Source: Rhynochetos jubatus
Lineage: Eukaryota; Chordata; Aves; Eurypygiformes; Rhynochetidae
Reading direction: 5' to 3'
NCBI GenBank assembly: GCA_027574665.1
Contig: CM050690.1
Location: forward strand, 67,055,905 to 67,119,904
Length of the DNA: 64,000 bases
The translations under genes and the position numbers were made by a program. Positions 44,678-54,261 of this stretch are shown one piece after another (position 1 is the stretch's first letter; each line of letters starts with the position of its first letter). Below the pieces are notes generated by a model. The model was not told the origin of the DNA, searched no databases, and saw only the letters and a list, made by a program, of their open reading frames with translations.

Positions 44678-45439
44678 GAGGCTGCCCCAGAAGCTGGTGA
44701 GACCAGTGCTGGACCAGCAGCTGGGGTGCCCGCCAGCTCCAAGGGGACTGGGAGGCTGACAATATCAGCCCTCAGGGCTCTCATCAGGATTGGCCGCTGT
44801 CTCTCCCCATCCTACCAGGCACAGCTGGAAAGAGCTTGGTCTCCCTGCCCTTGATGCCTTTCCCGTAGGCACTGGGGTGCGCTTCGATGTGCCCCGAGGC
44901 CTTCCCTGCTCCATGCCGGACCAGCCCCAGACACACAGATCCTCCTTGGCTCCCCTGAGTCCCTCTGGTCTGTGGGCCTCCGCCCTGCCCAGGACCCCAA
45001 ACGGGACGCAGTGCCGGGATGAGGCCTGGTGGGTGCTGAGCGGGGGGATCACCCTCGTGCCGCCTGGCTGGGGGAGAGGGAGAGGAGGAAACGCGCGAGA
45101 GGGAGCCAAGTGCTGCTGTGACCCCCGTGGGAGCCCAGGGGCCTGGCCAGCAGTGCTGGGGCGTGGGGGGAGCCTGTGGGACTTTGTCCTGCAGCCTCCC
45201 AGGGAGGCAGGAGGTGTCACCCTGTCAACCCTCTTGCTGCAGGTGCCTGGAGACGGCTGCCCCAGCCAGAGCGAGCTGACAGGGCCCTGGGAAGACACGG
45301 CCGAGGCCTCGGTGCCTGGCGTGAAACACCGATGCTGGGCACAAGCCAGGAGATGGGGGGATGGAGTGGGCAGTGGCGCTGTGGGAACCCCAGACAAGTG
45401 AGCTGGGGCTGCAGGGCTGCTGGGCCGAGGGTTGCCCAT

Positions 45440-45538
45440 TGTGATATCACTGAGCGATGGTTCCAATGAGGTATGGTCCCCAGCGATGGGTTGGTTCTGT
45501 TGTCGCCGACGGGTGGACTGTGATGTCACCGAGCGATG
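45440..45538 (+). promoter_or_regulatory. Paired CRE-like elements (unit 5)
   Basis: Identical to unit 1. Confidence 0.45.
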
Positions 45539-45976
45539 CAATGTCTCCAGGCATCAAAGTCCCACCCAGCCGGCCCGTGCCCTCACTCCAGCTGAGCAGT
45601 CTGCGAGGCTGCACTGCTCACAGGAGCCCTGGTGCTTGGGTCCTGATTGTGGAGTTCGTCCTGGCAGTTTTCCGCTCGCTGCTCCAGAGCAGCGGGAGGA
45701 CTTTCCCCGGCCGGGCCTGCCAGCTGCAGGCAGCCGGGGCACCCAAGGGCCACACTCGCAGCAGCTGAGGTGAGCTGGGAGGGGAAAGCCCAACCTGGGG
45801 AGCTGGGAGGTTTCCTTCCTGAGCGGCCTGGGCCTTTCTTCCCCTCCCGCCTGGCCCAGTGGCTGACTGCGGCCCCTCTCCCCTTTCCAACGAGACACCG
45901 GCTGCTGCTGCAGCAGTGAGAGGGAGCGTCCCGACACCCCCAGCTCCCCCCAGGCCCACCGCAGCACACAGAGAGG

Positions 45977-47572
45977 ATGGCTGCAGAGCTGGACAACCGC
46001 TGTCCAATATACCTGGACAGCTGGGAGGAGCCCAGCTACACCATGCCATGCCTCCACCGGTTTTGCTATCCGTGTATCTGGCGGTGGGCTGACAGTCGGC
46101 CCGACTGCCCCCTCTGCAGAAGGAGGGTGACGTCCATCGTGCAGCGGGATGACAGATTGGAGGAGCATGTCATCCCACCACCTGCAGCAACGGGAGCTCC
46201 TGGCCATCCAGCCACCCACCGCCTCCAGCCCCGCGCAGCTCTTGTGCGCGAACGACACCCCCTCTTCAGAAGGAGGGTGACGTCCATCGTGCGCTCGGTG
46301 CAGTGGGATGACAGATTGGAGGAGCATGTCATCCCACCACCTGCAGCAACGGGAGCTCCTGGCCATCCAGCCGCCCACCGCCCCCAGCCCCGCGCAGCTC
46401 TTGTGTGCGAACGACACCCCTTCTTCAGAAGGAGGGTGACATCCATCGTGCGCTCAGTGCAGCGGGATGACAGATTGGAGGAGCATGTCATCCCACCGCG
46501 TGCCCCACTGGGACATCCTGGCCATCCAGCCGCCCGCCGCCTCCACCCCCGCGCAGCTCTTGTGCACAGACGACAACGACGACGACGCCACCCCTGGCTG
46601 TCACGCTTCTGGGAACACTTAGCTCTGATCCAGCTCGCGATGCTCCGGCTGCGACAGGACCTGCAGCAGCAGCTGTTCAGGGCTGGCAGGTCGGCAAGAG
46701 CAGCAGCACGGGCGCTCGTGCTGTCCACCCTGCAGCGCCTTGGCCTGGATGAGGACAGCCTGGTCCGGATGCTGCAGACTGACCTGCGCCAGCACCTGAG
46801 GACCTTCATCCAGCGGCGGATTGACAGCATTGTGGACTGGTGCGGCCGTGAGGCCCGACGCTGGATGGGCCTGGGGGACCCCCGTGACGCCGAGGAGCGG
46901 GAGATCAGCCCCGCAGCTCCTCCCAGTCCTGCCGCCTCTGAAGGGGAAGCTGCTGCACCCAACTCAGCCCCCTCCCACCATGAGGACAGGCAGGAGGCAG
47001 AAGAGGTTGTCCCCAGCACCCCATCAGCTGCCCTACAGGAGGATCCCGGCAGCCCCTCCCATGCCCCTGAACCCCCCCATGCGGGGCAGGAAGAGCCTCA
47101 GGACCCCCGAGAGGAGGCTGTGCCTGGACCCTCCACGCTCAGCCAGGGCAGCCAACGCTCCCCGCAGGAGCCCCGGCAAGCACCAAAGAGGAGGGCTGAT
47201 GGCCAGGTGGCCACTTCACCACCAAACAAGAGGCCAGCCCATTGGCAGGAAGAGGCACAGGACGCCCGAGAGGAGGCTGTGCCTGGGCCCTCCACGCTCA
47301 GCCAGGGCAGCCAACACTCCCCGCAGGAGCCCCGGCGAGCACCAAAGAGGAGGGCTGATGGCCAGGTGGCCACTTCACCACCAAACAAGAGGCCAGCCCA
47401 TTGGCAGGAAGAGGCACAGGACCCCCGAGAGGAGGCTGTGCCTGGACCCTCCACGCTCAGCCAGGGCAGCCAACACTCCCCGCAGGAGCCCCGGCGAGCA
47501 CCAAAGAGGAGGGCTGATGGCCAGGTGGCCACTTCACCACCAAACAAGAGGCCAGCCCGTCGGCAACAGTAG
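45977..47572 (+). CDS. Topors-like gene B, RING lacking one zinc ligand (unit 5)
   Basis: 531 codons: Tyr12 and Trp35 but Cys33 kept (CYPCIWRW), three N-terminal repeats and only three C-terminal repeats. One extra change, Phe to Leu, occurs in the helical region (LQRLGLDED). The frame is fully open. Confidence 0.7.
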   Translation: MAAELDNRCPIYLDSWEEPSYTMPCLHRFCYPCIWRWADSRPDCPLCRRRVTSIVQRDDRLEEHVIPPPAATGAPGHPATHRLQPRAALVRERHPLFRRRVTSIVRSVQWDDRLEEHVIPPPAATGAPGHPAAHRPQPRAALVCERHPFFRRRVTSIVRSVQRDDRLEEHVIPPRAPLGHPGHPAARRLHPRAALVHRRQRRRRHPWLSRFWEHLALIQLAMLRLRQDLQQQLFRAGRSARAAARALVLSTLQRLGLDEDSLVRMLQTDLRQHLRTFIQRRIDSIVDWCGREARRWMGLGDPRDAEEREISPAAPPSPAASEGEAAAPNSAPSHHEDRQEAEEVVPSTPSAALQEDPGSPSHAPEPPHAGQEEPQDPREEAVPGPSTLSQGSQRSPQEPRQAPKRRADGQVATSPPNKRPAHWQEEAQDAREEAVPGPSTLSQGSQHSPQEPRRAPKRRADGQVATSPPNKRPAHWQEEAQDPREEAVPGPSTLSQGSQHSPQEPRRAPKRRADGQVATSPPNKRPARRQQ

Positions 47573-47852
47573 GAGGCTGCCCCAGGTGCTGGTGACACCA
47601 ACGCCGGACCTGCAGCTGGGGCACCCGCCAGCTCCAAGGGGAGCGGGAGGCTGACCTTATCAGTCCATCTCCAATCATTAAAGAATCCAACAGTGTACAA
47701 AAGCTACCGAAAGAGCCTTGGCATTCCTGACAGTGTAGCTGGTGTTGCTATCCCCAACGGTGTGGGTTTCTCCTGTGGCCTGCCATGGCTACCAGGACTC
47801 GGTCCATACTTTCCCCAGAGGTGGAAGCGAGGATGAACTCTCCCGCAGTGCC

Positions 47853-48068
47853 TCAGCCCATCCTCTTGCCTTTTTGGCAGATGGGGTGCAACACCTGTCC
47901 CTCCCTAGTCTTTGGTACCTCCCCCAACTGCAGTCTTCCAAAGATGACAGAGGGTGGCCTGGCTGTGACATCAGCCCGCTCACTTGACACCCCCAGACAA
48001 ATCCCGTCAGGGTCCTTGGGCTTGTACGGGGCAAGATTTCTTAGGAGCCCCCTGAGTTGCACGTCCTC
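47853..48068 (-). mobile_element. CR1 reverse-transcriptase fragment (truncated last unit)
   Basis: Same fragment as at 16,794-17,009. Confidence 0.75.
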
Positions 48069-49296
48069 TGCTGCTGGGATTCCTCCGCTCCTTGATGGCT
48101 GCCTCGGGGACGAAACACCTGGGGGCAGCGGCAGTGAAGGCTGAGATGGAGAAGGCCCCGAGTCCCTCAGCCTCGCACGCGCCTGCTGTCGCTGCATCGC
48201 TCGGCCCGTTTGGCCAGCGGGCACGACGCAGCTCCAAGGACCCCCAACACCTCCGCCCCCCAGGCTGCGAGGGCGCGCCCAGCCAGGCCTGCTGACAGAC
48301 GGCAGCGTCAGGGTGCTGGCGCTGCGAGCTCAGCTTATCGGCTTCGTCAACGCTGACAAAGAAAGGTCCAGAAGCTTCTCAGAGTGTCTTTCTTTTCAAA
48401 GCCAAGCACAAGGCACTGCAGGCAATGCCTTCCAGCAGGCTCTCAACAGGCCAGGAAAGCAAAAGGGGAGAATATCTTGGGGTGTGCAGTGAACTTCTTT
48501 AATGGGAATGCTGCAAGAGAGCCCCTTTCGCTCCCACGCCGCCAGCCTCTCCCTTCCCAGCACCGGAGCAAGGCTGTCCAAGCCCCTTGACCATCAGCAG
48601 GGCCGCCGGTCCTGAGGCAAAGCCAGGGGCCACGGACACAGGCCGTGCTGACAGCCCTCTCCCTGCTGGTGCCTCCACCCGCAAATGGCTCCCGGCACCC
48701 TCTAGTCACAGCCCTCTCAGCCTTCCCCTGACACCGCTCCACAACAGCGGCCCAAGCCCGCCAGCCCCAAAGCCCGCGGCCACGGCTGGCAGGCAGGAGG
48801 GCGTTGCTCTTCTCTTGTGGGGACAGGCCTGCTGCACGAAGGACGTGGCAGGTGACGGAGGCCCATCTCTCAGGCCTTGCCTTGGCCTGTGCGGACAGCA
48901 AAGCCCTAAACCCCGAGCACCCCAGGATTTCGGGAGCAATCCAGAAACAGATTGGCCGTTCAAGCAGAACACTTTTGTGCCGTGGGCTGAAATGCCCCGC
49001 CTCCCCCGGCTTCTCGCTGGGCCCACCTCTGTCCTGCTTTGAAGCCTTTCCCCAGACATACTGGCACCAGCCTGGCCCGTTCCCACAAGCCTCTCGACAA
49101 CAGCCTCTCCAAAGGTCTGGGCAACCCCACACGCTTTCGCCCCACGTCCTGCAAGGACTCCCCCAGCCCTGCTGGCAGACAGCCCTGCTGGCAGACACCC
49201 CTGCAGCCTGCAAGGCCGCTGCACGGCCTTCCTGCGCGTGATCCGCCTCGGCTTTGCAGAAAAGGAAGCGGGGCTCCTGGGGGACACCAAAACGCA

Positions 49297-49593
49297 GAAG
49301 TGCCAGCAGCGGGCCCCGGTGGCAACGGCGGCCAACGGTCTGCTGGGCTGCATCAGGAGGAGTGCTGCCAGCACGTGGAGGGAGGGGGTCCTTGCCCTCT
49401 CCTCAGCGCTGGTGCTGCCAGCCCTGCACTGCTGTATCCAGCTGCCCAGGACGAGAGGGACGAGGAGGTGCCGGAGAGAGCCCAGCCAAGGGCCAGCAAG
49501 ATGCTGAAGGGCCTGGAGGATGTCTCCTGTGAGGAAAGGCTGGGAGAGCTGGGACTGGTCAGCCTGAACAAGAGAGGGCTCAGGGGCACCAGC
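49297..49593 (+). mobile_element. CR1 fragment, end of ORF2 (truncated last unit)
   Basis: Same fragment; one base is missing at its start (GCAGAAGTGCC for GCAGAACGTGCC). The array ends 76 bp after it. Confidence 0.85.
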
Positions 49594-49669
49594 CTCTCGC
49601 CAAGGCCCCAGGAAGGGCTGGGGTGGCTTGAGGCTTGGAGCTGTCGTGACAGGCTGCTTTTGGTGCTGG

Positions 49670-52600
49670 TGAAGTACACATGAAGACAAATGCACAGAAT
49701 CAAAGTGAGAAGGATTAATTAATAGCATGGAATCGTTTTAAACAGCCTAAACAATGCTAATGCACAAATATGGTCTTCAGCATGAAATGCTGCATGTGCA
49801 AAGAGGGGCAGAAAGTGTTATGAGTTTCCTTTCCGCACCCCTGTTCCAGGCTGTGGGTGGACAGTCACATCCTTTGGAATCTCAAGCCACCTGCGATCAA
49901 CGCTTCATGTCATCTATTGATAGTATCTAAACTGGGGCTAGCTCCCGTCTGCTGACGGAAATGGGCATGCCCGAACCACGTTTGTGGCTACATGCCCAAG
50001 TGCCTTAAGAGGCTGTGAAGCACTAGCAAAGATGAGTTCTTTGGCAAACGGCAAGCTGGAATGCTTTCTTCATCTCTGTAGTCAGCAACACTTCATTTTG
50101 ACCCATTTTTTTTGACTGGTTTTGGTGAGACTTTTACAATAAGTTCAATTTAGCAACAGCCCTATTTTCTTGACAGTTGTTGACTGGAAGACCAAGCAGA
50201 TATTACATGCTGCTGTTCTGATTTTGTGCCTCTGGTGTCATGGCCTAGAATTGCATGAGACTAAGAGCAAAGGAAAATTTCTTAGATTCCCCACAAAAAC
50301 CTTTCCCTAAGGACAATCCAAAGCTAATGTGGTCGGTTCACAATGAAGAATAACTAGCCTTGAACTACCCCACAGGCAGCAGGCTGGTTTCATAATTTTC
50401 CTACATCACAGAGGCACATTCTGCCCTCAGACACGTATGATCTTCCTCTCTGAATTTGCCAGGAATGTGATTTATATATTAAAAGAGCACAGTTAGCAGC
50501 ATAGTTAGCAATTCCGGCAACTGCTGAAGAAGGAAGTGTACTGCGGTTGACAAAAACCCTTTGCGATGTTGTAGATCCCCAGTGAGCTGCTGGTCTAAGA
50601 GAGTCCCCGTGGGCCAATGTGGAGAACTTGTCCCTTTTCAGACAGAAACAGAGGCAGCAAGGAATGATGAATAGCAGCGGGGAGACTGCACGGTGGTGAA
50701 GAGTATCCTAGTCTTTCCTCATTCCTACCACCTTTACTAGGTAGTTCCACCCTAGTTTTTGAGGGAAGGAGAAATAAATATGTACGAGGCGTGGGCTTGC
50801 TACAGTGAGCATCTTGGGCTATTTCTGACCTTTGGAGAGTCTGCAGCGCTGGTTCAAATGATCCTTCATGCCCCTCAGGTATACTGAGGAAGCCACGTGA
50901 GCCTGGGCACTGCTAATAAAGTAGTCCTTCCCTAGCACTCATTAATTCTGTACTGGGCTTTGGTGTGAAGCTGCCAAAGTGCTCACAAACCCTGGCACCT
51001 TTATGGGCTGGATAACTGATGGTCAGCACCAGTCTATTCACCATCCTTCACCAGACCAAGCGATTACTCTTCCTTTAGAGAAGGGAATTCCCTAAAGCGC
51101 GTTGCTTCCTAGTGGTTTCCACACTGGCAGAAGCTTGCGTTAAGAGGCAGAAGCTGAGCCACTCTTTCTTTTTATGTATGGCAATTTCTTGTTTTCATCT
51201 TCTCAGCAAGCTTCTGCCCACTAAAACAGACACCTCAGGGTATGTCTAAGAGGCGGAGGCCCTAATTCCTTAAACAGATAAGAATTCAGGTATCTGTCTG
51301 CCTCAGCTTAGTTCAGCCACGGGCAAATCCAAGATACAAAGTTTCTATAGATTCCTTGAAAATAAGGGGCTTGATAGGAGTTTGTAAGTTAGTGCCCCCC
51401 CTGCCGTAACACCAGAGGTGTCATTCTAACAATTAGTGTTCTGTGAGCCGGCCCATCAGCTGGTACGGGTTTGCCAAGCAGCCAGTGTACACAACAGGAG
51501 CTGCCACTTTCCCTGCTGGGCAGAAAAACTCATTCTTGCTTCTTTGTGAATTAGTGTATCACACTGGCACAGAAGGTTAGGTGTGTCCCATGGTAAAGAC
51601 CAAGCAGGAAAAGAAAGCAGCACAGCCAGTTGGAACATGAGAATCGGGACCCTCAGTGCACCAATAGGCTCTGCAACCTCTTGCTCCCCAAGGGTTTGGC
51701 TGCCTGTGTGTAACTCCAGCTCTGATATGGTACAGCCTTTTAACCTGGGAATGCTGGGGAAAAAATGGATAAGAAGGGCTGTGAAAAGCCACATCTGGGG
51801 ATTTGCACCCACACCCCCCTCACCGCCTGGCTTGGGAGCTGCACTGGTGCTTGCCTGAGCTACTCTGTAGGTGTGCTTGTGTTTCACTAGCTGACGGGGT
51901 TGGCAGAAAGAACACAGATACCAAGTTAAAGTGGGAAAGAGAAACTTGTTTACTGCAGTCTAAACCAGCAGACAGCATAGGCAAGGTAACGCATCTATCC
52001 TTACTACACCAAGTTACTACTAGTGGTTAAGAAAGATACAGCACCAACGGCCCTAATACTTTACCGTCATCCAGATCCGCACATCAGCTGGGGAGCCCGG
52101 TCGCAGCCAGGATTTGGAGAACCTGTCCCGGCAATTGGGAAATCCTACGCAGTGCGTCCACTCGTAGGTGAGGATCTCCAAAGTCGCTGCGAGAGGGTCC
52201 AGCTGTTACACAGCTGAATAAACAATCTTTGAGACTCCACGTGCGGACACATCTGACGTTCCCCCCGCTTCCACTGGATTCCACCCGAGGCCTGGCCAGG
52301 GCCCAGGGCGGAATCCAAAAGTGGCATCTCGATCTGTTTGGCTCGGACAAGGCTGGACATCTGGCTGTATGGCCTTGGCAGTCTGTCTCTAAATAGATGT
52401 TTCATGCTTCTAGTGATTATATTTTATCTAAGCTTCATCCTCTGCTAACGAGCACATCCATTCCACCAATGGTCAGCGGGTACTCCCACAGTCACCTCCC
52501 ACACTGATATGATGCTGGTCGGGAGACTCACTCAGAAGTCAACTTTGGTTCGAGGCCTATGATTCAGGCCTGTTGGAGGCCTATAATCTAGGCATTTTTA

Positions 52601-54261
52601 TATCACAATAAAATATGGAGTTTGTTCTGTTGCACTTACTGGATTCGACTGTCATTTACTGTTCACATCACCAAAACATTATACAATATTGTATTATAAC
52701 TATATTATACAATAACTGTAACAAAGTTATCCCTCTTCCTATGGTGGCAGCTCGGTGTGCTACACTGCTGGCCCCAGAGGGAGAAAGAGGAGAAAAATTA
52801 CCTTTAGGCAAAAGATTTCATTATAACCAGCCATTTCTCATCTCCTCGCATTTTTTCAAAGGTGCCCATCATTCATCCCTAATGCACAATTAATCACTGT
52901 GTCTTTCTTAACAGTAATCTTACCATGAGCATTTCTTCACATGAGCAGCAACAAGTCATGGTGGCTTGAAAGCATACACGTCCCGTCCACCCCACCCCCA
53001 CCCCACACACACACCCCCAACCCCCCAACCCCCCCCCCGTGAGAAGGTTAATCCTGTCACAGAACGAGTTAAGGAAGAAAGGAAGGTACCACCAGTCAGT
53101 GCGGGCAAAGCCAGACTTGGGCAGCAGCTTGTGCTGCGCCCCAGGACCGACCAAGGAGCACTCACACAGTTTTCATGACAGAAAATGCCATTGCATCTGG
53201 CTCCTGCTGCTGCTAGCAGCTGGTTCAGTCACAAACGCAGGTGGAAAAATCTTCCGTAGCTGCCAGGGGAAAGGCTGTACTCCGATGAAAGCAAGACACA
53301 GTGTTCAACAGCAGGAAAGCAGGGTTCAACAGACCTCCTCACTGTGCGATATTGGACAAATCCAGTGGGAAATTCCAGCTACGCTGGGATACACATGGAC
53401 AAGTATAAGAACTGCAAGCTGAGAGAGGACATTGTTAAAGGGAAACCGTATTGCCATGCGGGGTGGAAACTACACACCCAGGGATCAACTAGCTTTTGTT
53501 ACTCCTTCATTATTTTTTTCTGCCTTTAACCTCACTACCTTCCCCCTTGTGACCCCTCTTCCTTCATACCTGTCAATAACCACTGGAAGCTTTGGCCTGC
53601 TGCCTATAAACTACTTTTCCCTGCAAACAGCTCATGAACCACATATCCTAAAGGATTGTTCGATATATTCAGCCAAAACCAGTCCTACATTCCGGTCAGC
53701 AAGCCTGAGTCACCCCAGTACCTCAACAGAATCTCAGGGTAATCCAAGGAAGAATTAATTAGCCTAGTCTAACTAGAGTTAGTTAAAAACTTCCACCGAA
53801 ATTAAGTTGCACATAAACCCTTTTTTCTTAAGGTAACGTTAATCTGATGTTGTCTGTTTCTCCTCTTTTGTTTGAAAATGGGCAAACCCAGAAGGTTTGC
53901 AGTGCAAGATGTACGCGTGGCAACCTCCCAAGTCTGATAAAAAGGTGTTTGACAACCAACTATCTTTTTGTTTGGGGGTTTTCACTGACAACTGCAAATG
54001 CCTCTGAAAACATAAACAAGCACGGTATGTTTTTTACATTCAGGTTGCAGCTGGAAAAAAATGGAGCAAAGCAAGACAGCGTTCCTCTGCTCAGCACAGT
54101 TGCAGCCTTACCCAGCTCGGGAGGTCGAGAGCTCTGTTCAGAGCAACACAAAGGTGAGCTAGACAGGAACTAACAGATTATTACTGTCTTATGAATCCTA
54201 TGGAAAACCTAACACCCTGGAAAGTGGGAGTGCAGCTATCTCTACCTGCAGTCCACACCTG
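49670..54261. other. Spacer between the array end and amplicon copy 2
   Basis: The sequence is present once in the window and no gene is recognised. 52,605-52,745 joins two segments that lie 3 kb apart in the ARL13B-like block. 52,981-53,038 is a C-rich run. 53,196-53,235 encodes a short hydrophobic WLLLLLAAGSV stretch in an otherwise broken region, and an AATAAA lies at 52,217. These may be remnants of a retroelement, but I cannot name one. 54,227-54,261 resembles 9,118-9,152. Confidence 0.45.

Larger units (their letters stand above)
14977..49669 (+). repeat. Tandem array of Topors-like units, period about 6.2 kb
   Basis: Taking the end of each gene-B frame as boundary, units run 16,514-22,724 (6,211 bp), 22,725-29,095 (6,371), 29,096-35,307 (6,212), 35,308-41,519 (6,212) and 41,520-47,572 (6,053). 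A chimeric partial unit precedes them (14,977-16,513) and a truncated one follows (47,573-49,669). Length differences of about 159 bp reflect whole internal coding repeats: unit 2 has two extra C-terminal repeats and one fewer N-terminal repeat, and unit 5 has one C-terminal repeat fewer. Units are nearly identical, with scattered substitutions. Confidence 0.95.
7873..54261 (+). repeat. Higher-order amplicon, copy 1 (about 46.4 kb)
   Basis: The sequence starting GGAATATGGGGAAAAGAA at 7,873 recurs at 54,262 and can be followed in parallel, near-identical, for as long as the window allows. Copy 1 contains the ARL13B-like pseudogene block, a CR1 3' end, the whole Topors-like array and a 4.6-kb spacer. 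Differences from copy 2 seen directly are a 23-bp segment near 8,040 present only here, a 21-bp (7-codon) difference in the ARL13B-like repeat tract, and a 447-bp segment at 14,515-14,961 present only here. Otherwise only scattered single-base changes are seen, so the duplication is recent. Confidence 0.85.

Noticed and set aside
51960..52610. Solo LTR in the spacer
   Set aside because: An AATAAA and promoter-like spacing can be imagined, but I find no TG...CA ends, target-site duplication or primer-binding site.
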